Of a DNA stretch of 64,000 nucleotides, positions 41,814 through 50,362 are shown piece by piece. The position numbers were made by a program, and so were the translations under genes. The stretch is from NCBI RefSeq assembly GCF_023161965.1, contig NZ_JALNTY010000001.1, forward strand, positions 248,001 through 312,000, in the 5' to 3' direction. Positions within the stretch are counted from its first letter, which is position 1. Each line of letters begins with the position of its first letter. This stretch comes from Anaerosoma tenue (GTDB lineage: Bacteria; Actinomycetota; Coriobacteriia; Anaerosomatales; Anaerosomataceae). The notes under the pieces are model-generated. The model made no database searches, had not been told where the DNA came from, and saw only the letters and a list, made by a program, of their open reading frames with translations.

Positions 41814-42881
41814 GTGAAGAAGACACCCCATAAGCGCCGGTCCCTGGTGCCCAAAGCCGCGATCGTGGCGGGCATCGTGATCGTGCTGCTCATCGGAGGG
41901 GCGGTCGCCGCAGGTGTGATGGTGCACCGGTCGCGACTCGTGGAGGCGCCCGATGTCACTGGCATGGACTCCGAGGCGGCGCTGGCGGAGATCCGGGCCG
42001 CCGATCTCGTTCCCCGGTTGGCCGGGTCACGGGTCTCTGCGGAGCACGCGGCGGATATCGTCCTCTCACAACGCCCGATGGCCGGGGCGCGCGTCACCCG
42101 CGGCACGACGGTCGAGGTCGTGGTGTCCGCGGGGACGCAGACCATCGCCGTACCCGATGTCGTGGGCGTCGACCTTGACGATGCGTCACGCCAGCTGGAG
42201 CGGATGGGCCTCACCGTCACACTCAAGCCTGACTCACAAGAGACCAGCGGAACGGCAGTGCTGGAGATGTTCCCCTCTCCCGGGACGCTCCTTCACCCGG
42301 GTGACACGGTCCGCCTCACCGTGCCCGGGGCCGCGGCGCCGGCCCACGTGCTGCTTCCATTCGCGCTGGATGGGGTGTCGGTGCTGCTGGATCCTTCCCC
42401 CGGCGAGGCGGGAGAAGGCCAGGACCCGGCCCTGGAAGTGGCGCGACGTCTTGCCGCGCTTCTCAAGGCGTCAGGAGCCCAGGCGACCCTCACCCGGAAC
42501 TCCGCCGCCCTCGCGATGCCTCAGAGTGAACGGGTCACGCGCTCGGCGGAGTCCACCGCCGCGGTCCTCGTGACCGTCGATGTCGCGCCCGGCAAGGGTC
42601 CGGGTATCACGGTGTCCTACCCGGTGAACGATCCCGAGGGGGCGGCCGCATCGCTCGCCCGGTCCATGACGGCCGCGATGCGTCTGCCAGGCGTACGCGT
42701 CAACACGTCCGGCGCGATCCGGGACGATGTGCTCGAAGCGTTCCCGGGCATCGCTGTGCGGGTGGGGCTCGGCGATCCGCGCGACGCTTCCGATCGTGCG
42801 CGGTTCGACGATCCCGGGTGGGCCGATGAGGTCGCCAGGGGGCTGTACCGGGGGTTGGGAGAAGCGTACGGGCAGCGATGA
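41814..42881 (+). CDS. Membrane-anchored PASTA protein with degenerate amidase_3-like domain
   Basis: 355 residues from GTG 41814. A basic N-terminus and one membrane helix (about 16-35) anchor it with the rest outside. Two PASTA repeats follow (about 44-108 and 112-172), which bind muropeptides or beta-lactams in other proteins. Residues 185-355 have the outline of N-acetylmuramoyl-L-alanine amidase_3, but the active-site positions are changed. DPGHGG is DPSPGE (193-198), the usual SIHAN stretch is VTVDVAPG (253-260), and the usual VETGF stretch is VRVGLGD (315-321). Only Glu208 may remain. I infer a non-catalytic cell-wall sensor or regulator, perhaps of the M23 enzyme encoded next. Confidence 0.75.
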   Translation: MKKTPHKRRSLVPKAAIVAGIVIVLLIGGAVAAGVMVHRSRLVEAPDVTGMDSEAALAEIRAADLVPRLAGSRVSAEHAADIVLSQRPMAGARVTRGTTVEVVVSAGTQTIAVPDVVGVDLDDASRQLERMGLTVTLKPDSQETSGTAVLEMFPSPGTLLHPGDTVRLTVPGAAAPAHVLLPFALDGVSVLLDPSPGEAGEGQDPALEVARRLAALLKASGAQATLTRNSAALAMPQSERVTRSAESTAAVLVTVDVAPGKGPGITVSYPVNDPEGAAASLARSMTAAMRLPGVRVNTSGAIRDDVLEAFPGIAVRVGLGDPRDASDRARFDDPGWADEVARGLYRGLGEAYGQR

Positions 42882-42939
42882 GCCCGGTCATGGTGTAGAC
42901 TACATGTCCGTTCGTAGGTGGACGGAGTTTGGAGAGCTT

Positions 42940-43956
42940 GTGGGACGTCGCTCTATCAGGGTCATAACGGCCGCGGTGCTCGTGGTGCTCCTTGCGCTCG
43001 GCTCTGTGGCCTTCGCGGAGCCCACAGAGGTACAGAAGCTCCAGGAGCAGATCAAGGCGCTGCAAGAGGACGTGGAGAAGGCCGGCGAAGCGTACTCAGA
43101 CGCGTACTGGCAACTCGACCAGACCCGGGCCGACATGGCCGAGGTGGACCGCGAGATAGGCGAGTCGGAGGCGCGTCTTTCCGAGGTGAACCAGCGCCTG
43201 TCCGAGCGTGCCGTGGAGATGTACCGCAGCGGCGGCGCCGACTACATGGCCGTGTTGTTCTCGGCCGACGACTTCGACGAGATGCTGCTGCGTCTCGAGT
43301 ACGTGCAGCGCGTGAGCGAGCAGGACGCCGATATCATCGGTGCCGTGAAGACAGTGCGGGCGGAGCTCGACGCCCAGCGGGCCGAGCTGGCGTCTCTTGA
43401 GGAATCGCAGGCCGAAGAGGCCGCCGCGCTCAAGAAGGAAGCCGACAGGATCGAGCGTGAGCTGAAGGCGCAGCAGGCCGAGTACGACAAGCTGAAGAAG
43501 GAACTCGCCGCTGCGATCGCGCGTGAGAAGGCGCGAACCGGCACGACGACCGCGAAGGCCGGTCCCAACGGGATGGTCTTCCCGGTACGCGGGCCCAACT
43601 ACTACAACGACACCTGGGGCGCCGCCCGGTCGGGCGGGCGCACGCACAAGGGCACCGACATCATGGCGTCCACGGGCACGCCGTGCGTGGCTGTCCTGTC
43701 CGGCACGGTGCGATCCAAGTCCAACAGCCTCGGCGGGAAGACGATCTGGCTCACGGCGGATAATGGCTGGGCGTTCTACTACGCACACCTCGACAGCTAT
43801 GCCGTCACGTCCGGGCGCGTGACCGCCGGTCAGGTGATCGGATACGTGGGGAGCACGGGCAACGCATCGGCGAGTGCGCCGCACCTCCATTTCGAGATCC
43901 ACCCCAACGGCGGCGCGGCGGTGAATCCCTACCCGTACCTGCGTGCCATGCAGTGA
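42940..43956 (+). CDS. Secreted M23-family peptidase with coiled-coil domain (EnvC/PcsB-like)
   Basis: 338 residues from GTG 42940, which lies 5 nt behind GGAG and gives a textbook signal peptide: GRRSIR, a hydrophobic core, and cleavage after AFA near residue 26. Residues about 28-200 are a long coiled coil. The M23/LytM domain (about 210-338) keeps the zinc ligands in THKGTD and APHLHFE. This is the layout of division-linked murein hydrolases such as EnvC and PcsB; the intact HxH and H-x3-D suggest real endopeptidase activity. An upstream in-frame ATG at 42904 is disfavoured because a -10-like TAGACT overlaps it. Confidence 0.88.
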   Translation: MGRRSIRVITAAVLVVLLALGSVAFAEPTEVQKLQEQIKALQEDVEKAGEAYSDAYWQLDQTRADMAEVDREIGESEARLSEVNQRLSERAVEMYRSGGADYMAVLFSADDFDEMLLRLEYVQRVSEQDADIIGAVKTVRAELDAQRAELASLEESQAEEAAALKKEADRIERELKAQQAEYDKLKKELAAAIAREKARTGTTTAKAGPNGMVFPVRGPNYYNDTWGAARSGGRTHKGTDIMASTGTPCVAVLSGTVRSKSNSLGGKTIWLTADNGWAFYYAHLDSYAVTSGRVTAGQVIGYVGSTGNASASAPHLHFEIHPNGGAAVNPYPYLRAMQ

Positions 43957-44013
43957 TCCTTGCGCCTCGCGCGCACTCTGTGGCACGATCACCAGTGTTC
44001 TGACCAACCGTAT

Positions 44014-44090
44014 CGGGAGCTGCTGCGGCGGCTGAGAGGCGACCGATGTCGCGACCGAACGACTGTCCCGGTAATGCGGGGCAGCACCAC
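44014..44090 (+). promoter_or_regulatory. TPP riboswitch (THI element)
   Basis: Conserved blocks in order: CGGGAGCTGC, GGCTGAGAGG, GACC, GACCGAAC, and CCCGGTAATGCGGGG. GCTGC at 44019-44023 pairs with GCAGC at 44081-44085. It lies upstream of the thiamine transporter gene. A CGACGCG/CGCGTCG hairpin at 44107-44127 may be the expression platform. Boundaries are approximate. Confidence 0.85.
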
Positions 44091-44167
44091 GGAGCGTATC
44101 CGTCATCGACGCGACCTTCGCGCGTCGCTCTCCCGTGCGGCATATCCACGTTGGAGAGGTGTCGCTG

Positions 44168-44737
44168 ATGCAGAATTCACGCGTACGTACCATCGCCGAG
44201 ATCGGCCTGACCGTGGCGCTGTCCGCGGTCCTCGGGCTGATCGGCGTGTGGCAGATGCCGCAAGGCGGAAGCCTGTCCTTCACCATGCTGCCGATCTTCG
44301 TCCTGGCGCTTCTGAGGGGACCGCTCGTAGGTATCACCGCGGGTTCGGTGTACGGGCTCGTCGATCTCATGCTGGAGCCGTATGTCTTCCATCCCATCCA
44401 GGTGCTGCTCGACTACCCGGTCGCATATGGCCTGTGCGGTCTCGCCGGTCTCTTCGCGGTCCGAGCTTCCACGCTCGCGTCCCAGGATCGCTACGCGTCA
44501 CTGTCGTGGCAGGCTATCGTCCCTGGTATCGCTCTTGGCGCGCTGGGCCGATACGCGGCGCACGTGATCTCGGGGCTGGTGTTCTTCTCCAGCTACGCGA
44601 TCGAGGCCGGCCAGGCGCCGCTAGCGTACTCGCTCGCGTACAACACGTTCGTGCTCTTCTCCGCGGTTGCGAGCGCGCTTGTCACGTTCGCGGTGCTGCC
44701 TCCGCTCCTGCGCCGTTACGGAGGCTACCCACGGTGA
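44168..44737 (+). CDS. thiT: ECF transporter S component ThiT (thiamine)
   Basis: 189-residue membrane protein with about six helices. GGSLSFTMLPIFVLALLRGP and YGLVDLMLEP match the ThiT/YuaJ thiamine-binding signatures. It is preceded by a TPP riboswitch and GGAGAGG. No energizing ATPases are adjacent, so it probably uses the EcfA1-EcfA2-EcfT module encoded at 26.4-28.9 kb (group II ECF system). Its stop overlaps thiN by GTGA. Confidence 0.92.
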   Translation: MQNSRVRTIAEIGLTVALSAVLGLIGVWQMPQGGSLSFTMLPIFVLALLRGPLVGITAGSVYGLVDLMLEPYVFHPIQVLLDYPVAYGLCGLAGLFAVRASTLASQDRYASLSWQAIVPGIALGALGRYAAHVISGLVFFSSYAIEAGQAPLAYSLAYNTFVLFSAVASALVTFAVLPPLLRRYGGYPR

Positions 44738-45390
44738 CCGCTGCGCCGCATGTGCTGATCGTCGGTGCGGCGCCTGAGCCTGGGCGGGGCACTCACTACG
44801 CATCGGTGATCGCGACCGCCGATGTGGTGATCGCGGCGGACCGCGGGCTGCACCTCTGCCTTGAGGCGGGGCGCGTCCCCGACGTCTGCGTGGGCGACTT
44901 CGACTCCGTGGACGAAGCGCGTCTCGAAGAAGCGCGTTCCGCTGGAGCGCGGATCGTACGCTATCCGGCCGAGAAGGATGCGAGCGACCTCGACCTGGCC
45001 CTGGAGGAAGCGCGGGCCATCGGCGCTGGCCGCGTGACGTTCACCGCCGCGTACTCCGCCAGGATCGATCACACCCTCGCCGCACTCGGCACGCTGCTTC
45101 GTTCCGCAGACCTGCGAGGCTGCGCAGACGAACCGTCCATGGCGATGCACGCGCTTGAAGCCGGAGGCGGGCGACTCTCGCTTCGGGCTCAGCCCGGGAC
45201 GACGATCAGCGTGTTCGCCCTGGGCGGATGCGCGACCGTGACGCTGGAGGGCGTACTCTACCCCTTGAGCGGGCACGTCCTGGACCCGCTCTCCTCAGTC
45301 GGTCTGAGCAACGTGGCGACCGCGGGAGAGCAGGTGGTCACGGTCCACGACGGGCAGCTCCTGGTGACCGTGTCGCGAGAGCGTACTTGA
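44734..45390 (+). CDS. thiN: Thiamine pyrophosphokinase
   Basis: Converts imported thiamine to TPP. 218 residues: ADRGLHLCLEAGRVPD, the metal-binding VGDFDSV, KDASDLDLAL and a C-terminal beta-domain with ARIDHTLA before it fit ThiN/TPK. GTG at 44734 overlaps the thiT stop, so import and activation of thiamine are coupled behind one TPP riboswitch, whose ligand is the product of this enzyme. Confidence 0.9.
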   Translation: MTAAPHVLIVGAAPEPGRGTHYASVIATADVVIAADRGLHLCLEAGRVPDVCVGDFDSVDEARLEEARSAGARIVRYPAEKDASDLDLALEEARAIGAGRVTFTAAYSARIDHTLAALGTLLRSADLRGCADEPSMAMHALEAGGGRLSLRAQPGTTISVFALGGCATVTLEGVLYPLSGHVLDPLSSVGLSNVATAGEQVVTVHDGQLLVTVSRERT

Positions 45391-45467
45391 GTGTCGGGCG
45401 CTGGCGGCCGATAGTCTAGGCGAGAGGCGCTTCGCGCGCCTACGACGGTATGCCTACTGGAGGTCGT

Positions 45468-47102
45468 GTGGGGGACCGCTTCGACAACGATGCGCCGATG
45501 AGCGACGGGAGGGTACCGGCGAGCGATCGCTCTCCGGGCGATCACCGGCGTGACGCCCGCGCGCCGCGTAAGGACGCGGTCCCGGTCGTGCGGGTGCCCC
45601 CGTCGATCGAGACTCAGGTGGTCCTGGCATGTCTGCAGGATGCGGCCGCATCGGCGGGACAGGTAGCGGCGGCACACCTCTGGCTCGCCGACGAGCGATC
45701 GGGCACGCTGCGGTTGATCGATGCGAACGGGCCGTTCGCTCCCTCCGGGACACCGATCAGATTCGAGGACGACGATCCTGTCGGCCACTCCTTCCGCACG
45801 ATGACCGCCACGCATGCGCCTGTGGCGCGGATGCGCATCGGGGGTCAGGAGACCACCACCTGGCGCTGGGCGATGCCCCTCGAGGCGGGTGATACGGTCG
45901 GAGTCGCGGCCATCGACCTGCACTCCATAGATGAGCCCGACATGACGTCCCTGCCTGAGAGGACCGCCCTCCTGCGCGGTTCTCTCACCGGCGCCCTCGC
46001 GCTGTACGTAGCCGACCAGCGTCTCGCAACTGCGCATTCACTGGTCGATACGGCCCGCGAGCTCAGCCGCATCCTCGATCCACGTGAGGTCCTGGAGACC
46101 GCGCTCTCGCGCGCCATGGACGTGAGCGGGGCCCAGACCGGCAGCATCATGCTCGCGGACGCCGAGACGCGGCGGCTCAGCATCGCAGTGTCACGAGGCC
46201 TGCCGGATGACGTCGTCCAAGAGACCGACCTCGGCGAAGGCGAGGGTATAGCAGGGTGGGTCCTCGCGAGCGGGCAGCCGCTCCTGGTGGAGGATCTCGC
46301 CGAGCGGAGTCCCAGTGCCCGGCGGCATGGCGTGCGCTCGGCCGCGTCCGTCCCGCTTGCGGATGACGACGGCATCGTCGGTGTCCTTAACGTGGGGATG
46401 CGTTCGTATCCTGGCGGATTCACCGACGCGCACCTCGAGACCATCGCGCTTCTGGGCAAGCAGACCGCTACGGCGTACCGCAACGCTCACGCAGTGGCCG
46501 AGTCACGCGAGATCCATTTCGAGACCCTGAAGGCGCTCGCCATCGCGCTTGAGACGAAGGATCCGTACTCGGGAGGCGGCACCGAGCGGGTGCTGCAATA
46601 CGCCGAGGCGCTCGGACAGGTCTTCCAGCTCCCGGACGACCAGCAGCACGCTCTCCGGATCGCCGCGCTCCTGCATGACATAGGTATGTCGTCGGTGGGT
46701 GACGGCGTGCGGCACTGCGACAGGCCGCTCACTACGATCGAGCGCGCGCTCCTCAAGCTGCACCCCCACATCGCGGCGGAGATCCTCGAAGAGGCGCCGG
46801 CACTGAGAAGCGTGGTTCCGATGGTGTACCACCATCACGAATGGTTCGACGGCCACGGTTACGGCGACGGGTTGAGCGGGGAGGCCATCCCGCTGGGTGC
46901 GCGCATCCTTGCCGTTGCGGACGCCTATGTGGCCATGACGTCGGATCGGCCATACCGTACGGCGCGCAGCACATCCGAAGCGCTCGGGGAGCTCCAGGAC
47001 AAAGCAGGGACCCAGTTCGACCCTCTGGTGGTGTCCGCACTGGCGGACATCCTTCGAGGTGGCACGAACCGGGTCCCTCGTTCGATCGGTGGGTCGTTCT
47101 AG
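45468..47102 (+). CDS. GAF-domain protein with HD-GYP-type phosphodiesterase domain
   Basis: 544 residues from GTG 45468 (behind GGAGGT; ATG 45450 adds six residues). Residues about 45-190 look like a diverged GAF domain, about 195-345 a clear GAF ([19 protein letters not shown]), and about 350-530 an HD-GYP domain with [18 protein letters not shown] and [19 protein letters not shown] enzymes hydrolyse cyclic-di-GMP; here the GYP is GYG. No membrane helix, so it is probably a cytosolic sensor. Its TAG shares CTAG (47099-47102) with the stop of rpmB. Confidence 0.85.
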   Translation: MGDRFDNDAPMSDGRVPASDRSPGDHRRDARAPRKDAVPVVRVPPSIETQVVLACLQDAAASAGQVAAAHLWLADERSGTLRLIDANGPFAPSGTPIRFEDDDPVGHSFRTMTATHAPVARMRIGGQETTTWRWAMPLEAGDTVGVAAIDLHSIDEPDMTSLPERTALLRGSLTGALALYVADQRLATAHSLVDTARELSRILDPREVLETALSRAMDVSGAQTGSIMLADAETRRLSIAVSRGLPDDVVQETDLGEGEGIAGWVLASGQPLLVEDLAERSPSARRHGVRSAASVPLADDDGIVGVLNVGMRSYPGGFTDAHLETIALLGKQTATAYRNAHAVAESREIHFETLKALAIALETKDPYSGGGTERVLQYAEALGQVFQLPDDQQHALRIAALLHDIGMSSVGDGVRHCDRPLTTIERALLKLHPHIAAEILEEAPALRSVVPMVYHHHEWFDGHGYGDGLSGEAIPLGARILAVADAYVAMTSDRPYRTARSTSEALGELQDKAGTQFDPLVVSALADILRGGTNRVPRSIGGSF

Positions 47103-47287
47103 GCGCGGGTGATCTTGCCCGCCTTGATGCACTTCGTGCACACGTTGATCTTCTTCACGCTGCCGTCAACGACTGCCGAGACCTTCTGCACGTTGGGGTG
47201 GAACATGCGGTTGGTCACGCGATGAGAGTGGCTCACGTTGCGCCCGGCGGTCGGGTGCTTGCCACAGATGCTGCAAACCTTGGACAT
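47099..47287 (-). CDS. rpmB: Ribosomal protein bL28 (zinc-binding form)
   Basis: 62 residues; [21 protein letters not shown] and the C-terminal NVCTKC give four cysteines (5, 8, 50, 53), the C+ zinc form, which organisms with zinc-regulated paralogs can replace under zinc limitation. The last gene of its own transcription unit; it shares CTAG with the HD-GYP gene. A good promoter lies 64 nt upstream. Confidence 0.96.
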   Translation of the reverse strand: MSKVCSICGKHPTAGRNVSHSHRVTNRMFHPNVQKVSAVVDGSVKKINVCTKCIKAGKITRA

Positions 47288-47350
47288 CGTCGTCCCGTCC
47301 TTCGTGTTTCGAGGCGGCCGTACCGCCGTGGTGTCGGCAAAGCCTAGCGA

Positions 47351-47379
47351 GGATAGCATAGGCGGCATCCCCGGTAAAG
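47351..47379 (-). promoter_or_regulatory. Promoter of rpmB
   Basis: Minus strand TTTACC (47374-47379), a 17-nt spacer and TATCCT (47351-47356) with TGC before the -10. Confidence 0.65.
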
Positions 47380-47455
47380 GCGCCGCTCACGGAGGCACTG
47401 GCGGCCCCGCCGGGCGTCACGGGGAGGCCCGGGCGCGTGCGGTCGCGCGTTTCGC

Positions 47456-47461
47456 TATACT
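47456..47461 (+). promoter_or_regulatory. -10 element of the asp23-fakA operon
   Basis: TATACT, about 53 nt upstream of the asp23 ATG; -35 not clear. A 5-bp hairpin (GTCCG/CGGAC) follows in the leader. Confidence 0.45.
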
Positions 47462-47513
47462 ACTGCAATCGTCCGTCCAGCGGACACACCAGACACTTCA
47501 AGGAGGTCACGCC

Positions 47514-47879
47514 ATGGCGTCTGAACTGCGCGGGACCGTCACCATCGCGAACGACGTGTTGGCGGATATCGCCGGCTTCGTCGCGCTCGAGTGTTACGGG
47601 GTCGTCGGTATGGCGAGCCCATCGCTTCGTGAGGGTGTCGCCCAACTCCTGTCAAGGGACAAGCTGCGCAAAGGCGTTCTCATCAGCAACACCGATGAGC
47701 GCAGCGTGATCGTGGACCTGTACGTGGTCGTCGAGCACGGCACGAACCTCACCCAGGTCTCAAGGAACCTCTCGGACAGGGTCAGATACGCACTCACGCA
47801 TGACGCCGACGTCCAGGTAGCAGACGTACGTGTGCATGTGCAGGGCATCAAGGTCCGGAAGAAGACGGAGCGCGCATGA
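47514..47879 (+). CDS. Asp23/Gls24-family protein
   Basis: 121-residue alkaline-shock/DUF322 family protein, starting behind AAGGAGGT. Typical features are VTIANDVLADIAGFVALECYGVVGM and VDLYVVVEHGTNL. These proteins often precede fakA in the same operon and are thought to be envelope-stress or membrane-associated factors; precise role unknown. Its stop overlaps the fakA ATG by ATGA. Confidence 0.9.
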   Translation: MASELRGTVTIANDVLADIAGFVALECYGVVGMASPSLREGVAQLLSRDKLRKGVLISNTDERSVIVDLYVVVEHGTNLTQVSRNLSDRVRYALTHDADVQVADVRVHVQGIKVRKKTERA

Positions 47880-49483
47880 CGACGGACGTACACATCAGCG
47901 GACAGGAGTTGTTCGCGGCTGCGGCGACAGCCCTCAAGGAGCGCGTCGAAGAGGTCAACCGGTTGAACGTGTTCCCGGTTCCTGACGGCGATACCGGCAC
48001 CAACATGTCGCTCACGATGGACGCGGTGCTGAACGATCTCGCCAAACTCGCTGCCGACGCTCCGGTCTCGGATGTCGCATCGGCCATCACCCACGGCTCG
48101 CTGATGGGCGCCCGTGGCAACTCGGGCGTCATTCTCAGCCAGATGCTGCGCGGGTTGTGCGAGGTCGCCGGCACGGCCACAGCCTTCACCCCCGACACCA
48201 TCGCCTCGGCTCTCGAGCGCAGCGTGGTGGTGGCGTTCCAGGCGGTGCGCAAGCCGGTCGAGGGGACGATGCTCACCGTCCTGAAGGATGCGTCCTCCGC
48301 TGCCCGGTCCGCAGTCGGGAGCGAGGCATCCCTGGACGAGTTCCTGGACCTCGTGGTGCAGGCCGCGTACGACTCGGTCCGTCGCGGACCCGAGCTGCTC
48401 CCCGTGCTCAAGGAGAACGGCGTCGTCGACGCAGGCGGTTTCGGACTGGCGATCCTGATGGAGGGCTTCGTGGCCGCACTTGAGGGACATGAGTTCAGGG
48501 AGCGTGACATCTCCACCGGTACCGGGCCGCTGAGCGTGGTTCCCGTGGATGACTGGAACGACGAGGAATACCTCTACTGCACGGAGTTCCTTCTGCACGG
48601 GGTCGAGGCCGACCGCTCGGTCATCGAGGAGTACGTCTCGTCGCAGGGAGGCTCGGAGCTCGTCGTCGGGGACCGGGAGACATACAAGATCCACGTTCAC
48701 ACGGATGACCCTGGCGCCGTCCTCGGCTGGGCCACGCATCTTGGAGAGGTCTCCGAGGTACACGTCGACAACATGCGCCGACAGACGGCGGACCGTACCA
48801 GTGGACTGAAGCGGGACGCCGCCCCGGCCAAGCCGGTAGGTTTCGTCGCCGTTGCCGCCGGCGACGGTCTCGCGGAGATCCTCACGAGCCTGGGGGCCGA
48901 TGTGGTCGTCAGCGGTGGCCAGACCATGAACCCGTCCACGGCCGAACTTCTCGAGGCCGTCGGCAGGGTGGATGCGGCGTCGGTGGTGATCCTGCCCAAC
49001 AACCGCAATATAATCATGGCGGCACAGCAGGTCACGGGTCTGGCTGACCGTCCTGTGGCCGTGGTGCCCACGACCGCCGTGCCGCAAGCGTTCACTGCGC
49101 TGCTGTCCTATGACGGTTCCGATGATCTTGACTCGATCGCGGAGACCATGAAGGAGGCCGCCCTGTCCGTGAGGACGGCGGAGGTCACGACAGCGGTCAA
49201 AGACTCCAACGGCAAGGCCGGCGCCATCAAGACAGGGCAGGTGATCGGGATAGTCGATCACGAGATCGAGGTCATCGGTGATGATGTCGTGCGCGTGGCG
49301 AGCGATGTCGTGGATGTCATCCGTGAGGATGGCGAGACGCTCACCGTCCTGGCCGGCGAGGATCTCGACGACGACTCCCTCGACTCCCTCGTCGATGCGC
49401 TCTCGGAGCGCTACCCCGACCTTGAGATCGAAGGGCATCGCGGTGGCCAGCCGGTCTACCCGGTGCTCCTGGCCATCGAGTAG
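47876..49483 (+). CDS. fakA: Fatty acid kinase catalytic subunit FakA (DAK2 domain)
   Basis: 535 residues. N-terminal DhaL/DAK2 kinase domain with NVFPVPDGDTGTNM (31-44), which carries Mg-ATP aspartates, and GARGNSG; then a middle domain and a C-terminal DegV-like domain. It phosphorylates fatty acids presented by FakB so that PlsX/PlsY can use acyl-phosphate. A FakB/DegV gene follows after 24 nt, and plsX lies about 9 kb further on. Confidence 0.92.
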   Translation: MTTDVHISGQELFAAAATALKERVEEVNRLNVFPVPDGDTGTNMSLTMDAVLNDLAKLAADAPVSDVASAITHGSLMGARGNSGVILSQMLRGLCEVAGTATAFTPDTIASALERSVVVAFQAVRKPVEGTMLTVLKDASSAARSAVGSEASLDEFLDLVVQAAYDSVRRGPELLPVLKENGVVDAGGFGLAILMEGFVAALEGHEFRERDISTGTGPLSVVPVDDWNDEEYLYCTEFLLHGVEADRSVIEEYVSSQGGSELVVGDRETYKIHVHTDDPGAVLGWATHLGEVSEVHVDNMRRQTADRTSGLKRDAAPAKPVGFVAVAAGDGLAEILTSLGADVVVSGGQTMNPSTAELLEAVGRVDAASVVILPNNRNIIMAAQQVTGLADRPVAVVPTTAVPQAFTALLSYDGSDDLDSIAETMKEAALSVRTAEVTTAVKDSNGKAGAIKTGQVIGIVDHEIEVIGDDVVRVASDVVDVIREDGETLTVLAGEDLDDDSLDSLVDALSERYPDLEIEGHRGGQPVYPVLLAIE

Positions 49484-49507
49484 GACCCACAACACACTGG
49501 AGGTCTC

Positions 49508-50359
49508 ATGAGCCGCATCGGAATCGTCTGTGACAGCACATGTGACCTCGGGCCGTCATGGTGCGAAGAGCACGATGTCCTGATGGTTCCGCTGAAGGTC
49601 ACCTTCGGGGATGAGACGTTCCTTGACTGGATCGACCTGGCGGCCTCGCGGTTCTACGACAAGCTCCGTGTCGCGGAGACGCTTCCCAAGACGTCACAGC
49701 CATCGCCGGCCGAATTCGCCGGGGTCTACCGGCGCCTCGCGGCCGAAGGCTGTTCCGGGATCGTTTCAGTGCATCTCTCCGCCGCAGTATCCGGGACCAT
49801 CGAGTCGGCGAACCTGGCCGCAGGCATGGTCGATGTGCCCGTCCGGGTCGTCGACACACACTCCGTGAACGTCGGAGCAGCCCTTCCGCTGATGGCAGCG
49901 GTGGATGCGCGCGGCGAGGGAGCGGACCTCGACGGTGTCGAGGCGGCGGCGAGGCAAGCCGCCGACGCCGAGCGCACACTCTTCGCGCTCGACACGCTGG
50001 ACTACCTGGTCAAGGGAGGACGCGCCGGAAAGGCCCAAGGACTCGCGGCCTCGATGCTCAGCATCAAGCCCGTGCTGATGTTCGATGATGAGGGCGTCAT
50101 CGTCCCGTACAAGAAGGTCAAAGGGACGAAGAAGGCCATCCAGGAGATCGCCGCCGCGGTAGCTGAAGCGGGCGCTGAGGGCGCAGTGCGGGTGGGCATC
50201 CTGCACGGGGAGGCTCCTGAACTCGCCGAGGAGCTGGCCGCGGCGATCGACGCCACCGGCGTGAAGTGGGAGCGTGTCGTCGATGTCACCGTCGGCGCCG
50301 TGATCGGCACGTACGCCGGTCCACGTGCGGTCGGAGCGGCCTTCTACGCGGCGCGATAG
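49508..50359 (+). CDS. fakB: DegV-family fatty-acid-binding protein FakB
   Basis: 283 residues. DegV fold with the N-terminal GIVCDSTCDL, the fatty-acid-binding TSQPSPAEF loop, SVHLSAAVSGT and DTLDYLVKGGR, which fits the FakB subfamily. It binds a fatty acid and hands it to FakA for phosphorylation. ATG behind TGGAGGT. Adjacent to fakA and 3 nt from recG. Confidence 0.92.
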   Translation: MSRIGIVCDSTCDLGPSWCEEHDVLMVPLKVTFGDETFLDWIDLAASRFYDKLRVAETLPKTSQPSPAEFAGVYRRLAAEGCSGIVSVHLSAAVSGTIESANLAAGMVDVPVRVVDTHSVNVGAALPLMAAVDARGEGADLDGVEAAARQAADAERTLFALDTLDYLVKGGRAGKAQGLAASMLSIKPVLMFDDEGVIVPYKKVKGTKKAIQEIAAAVAEAGAEGAVRVGILHGEAPELAEELAAAIDATGVKWERVVDVTVGAVIGTYAGPRAVGAAFYAAR

Positions 50360-50362
50360 GCG

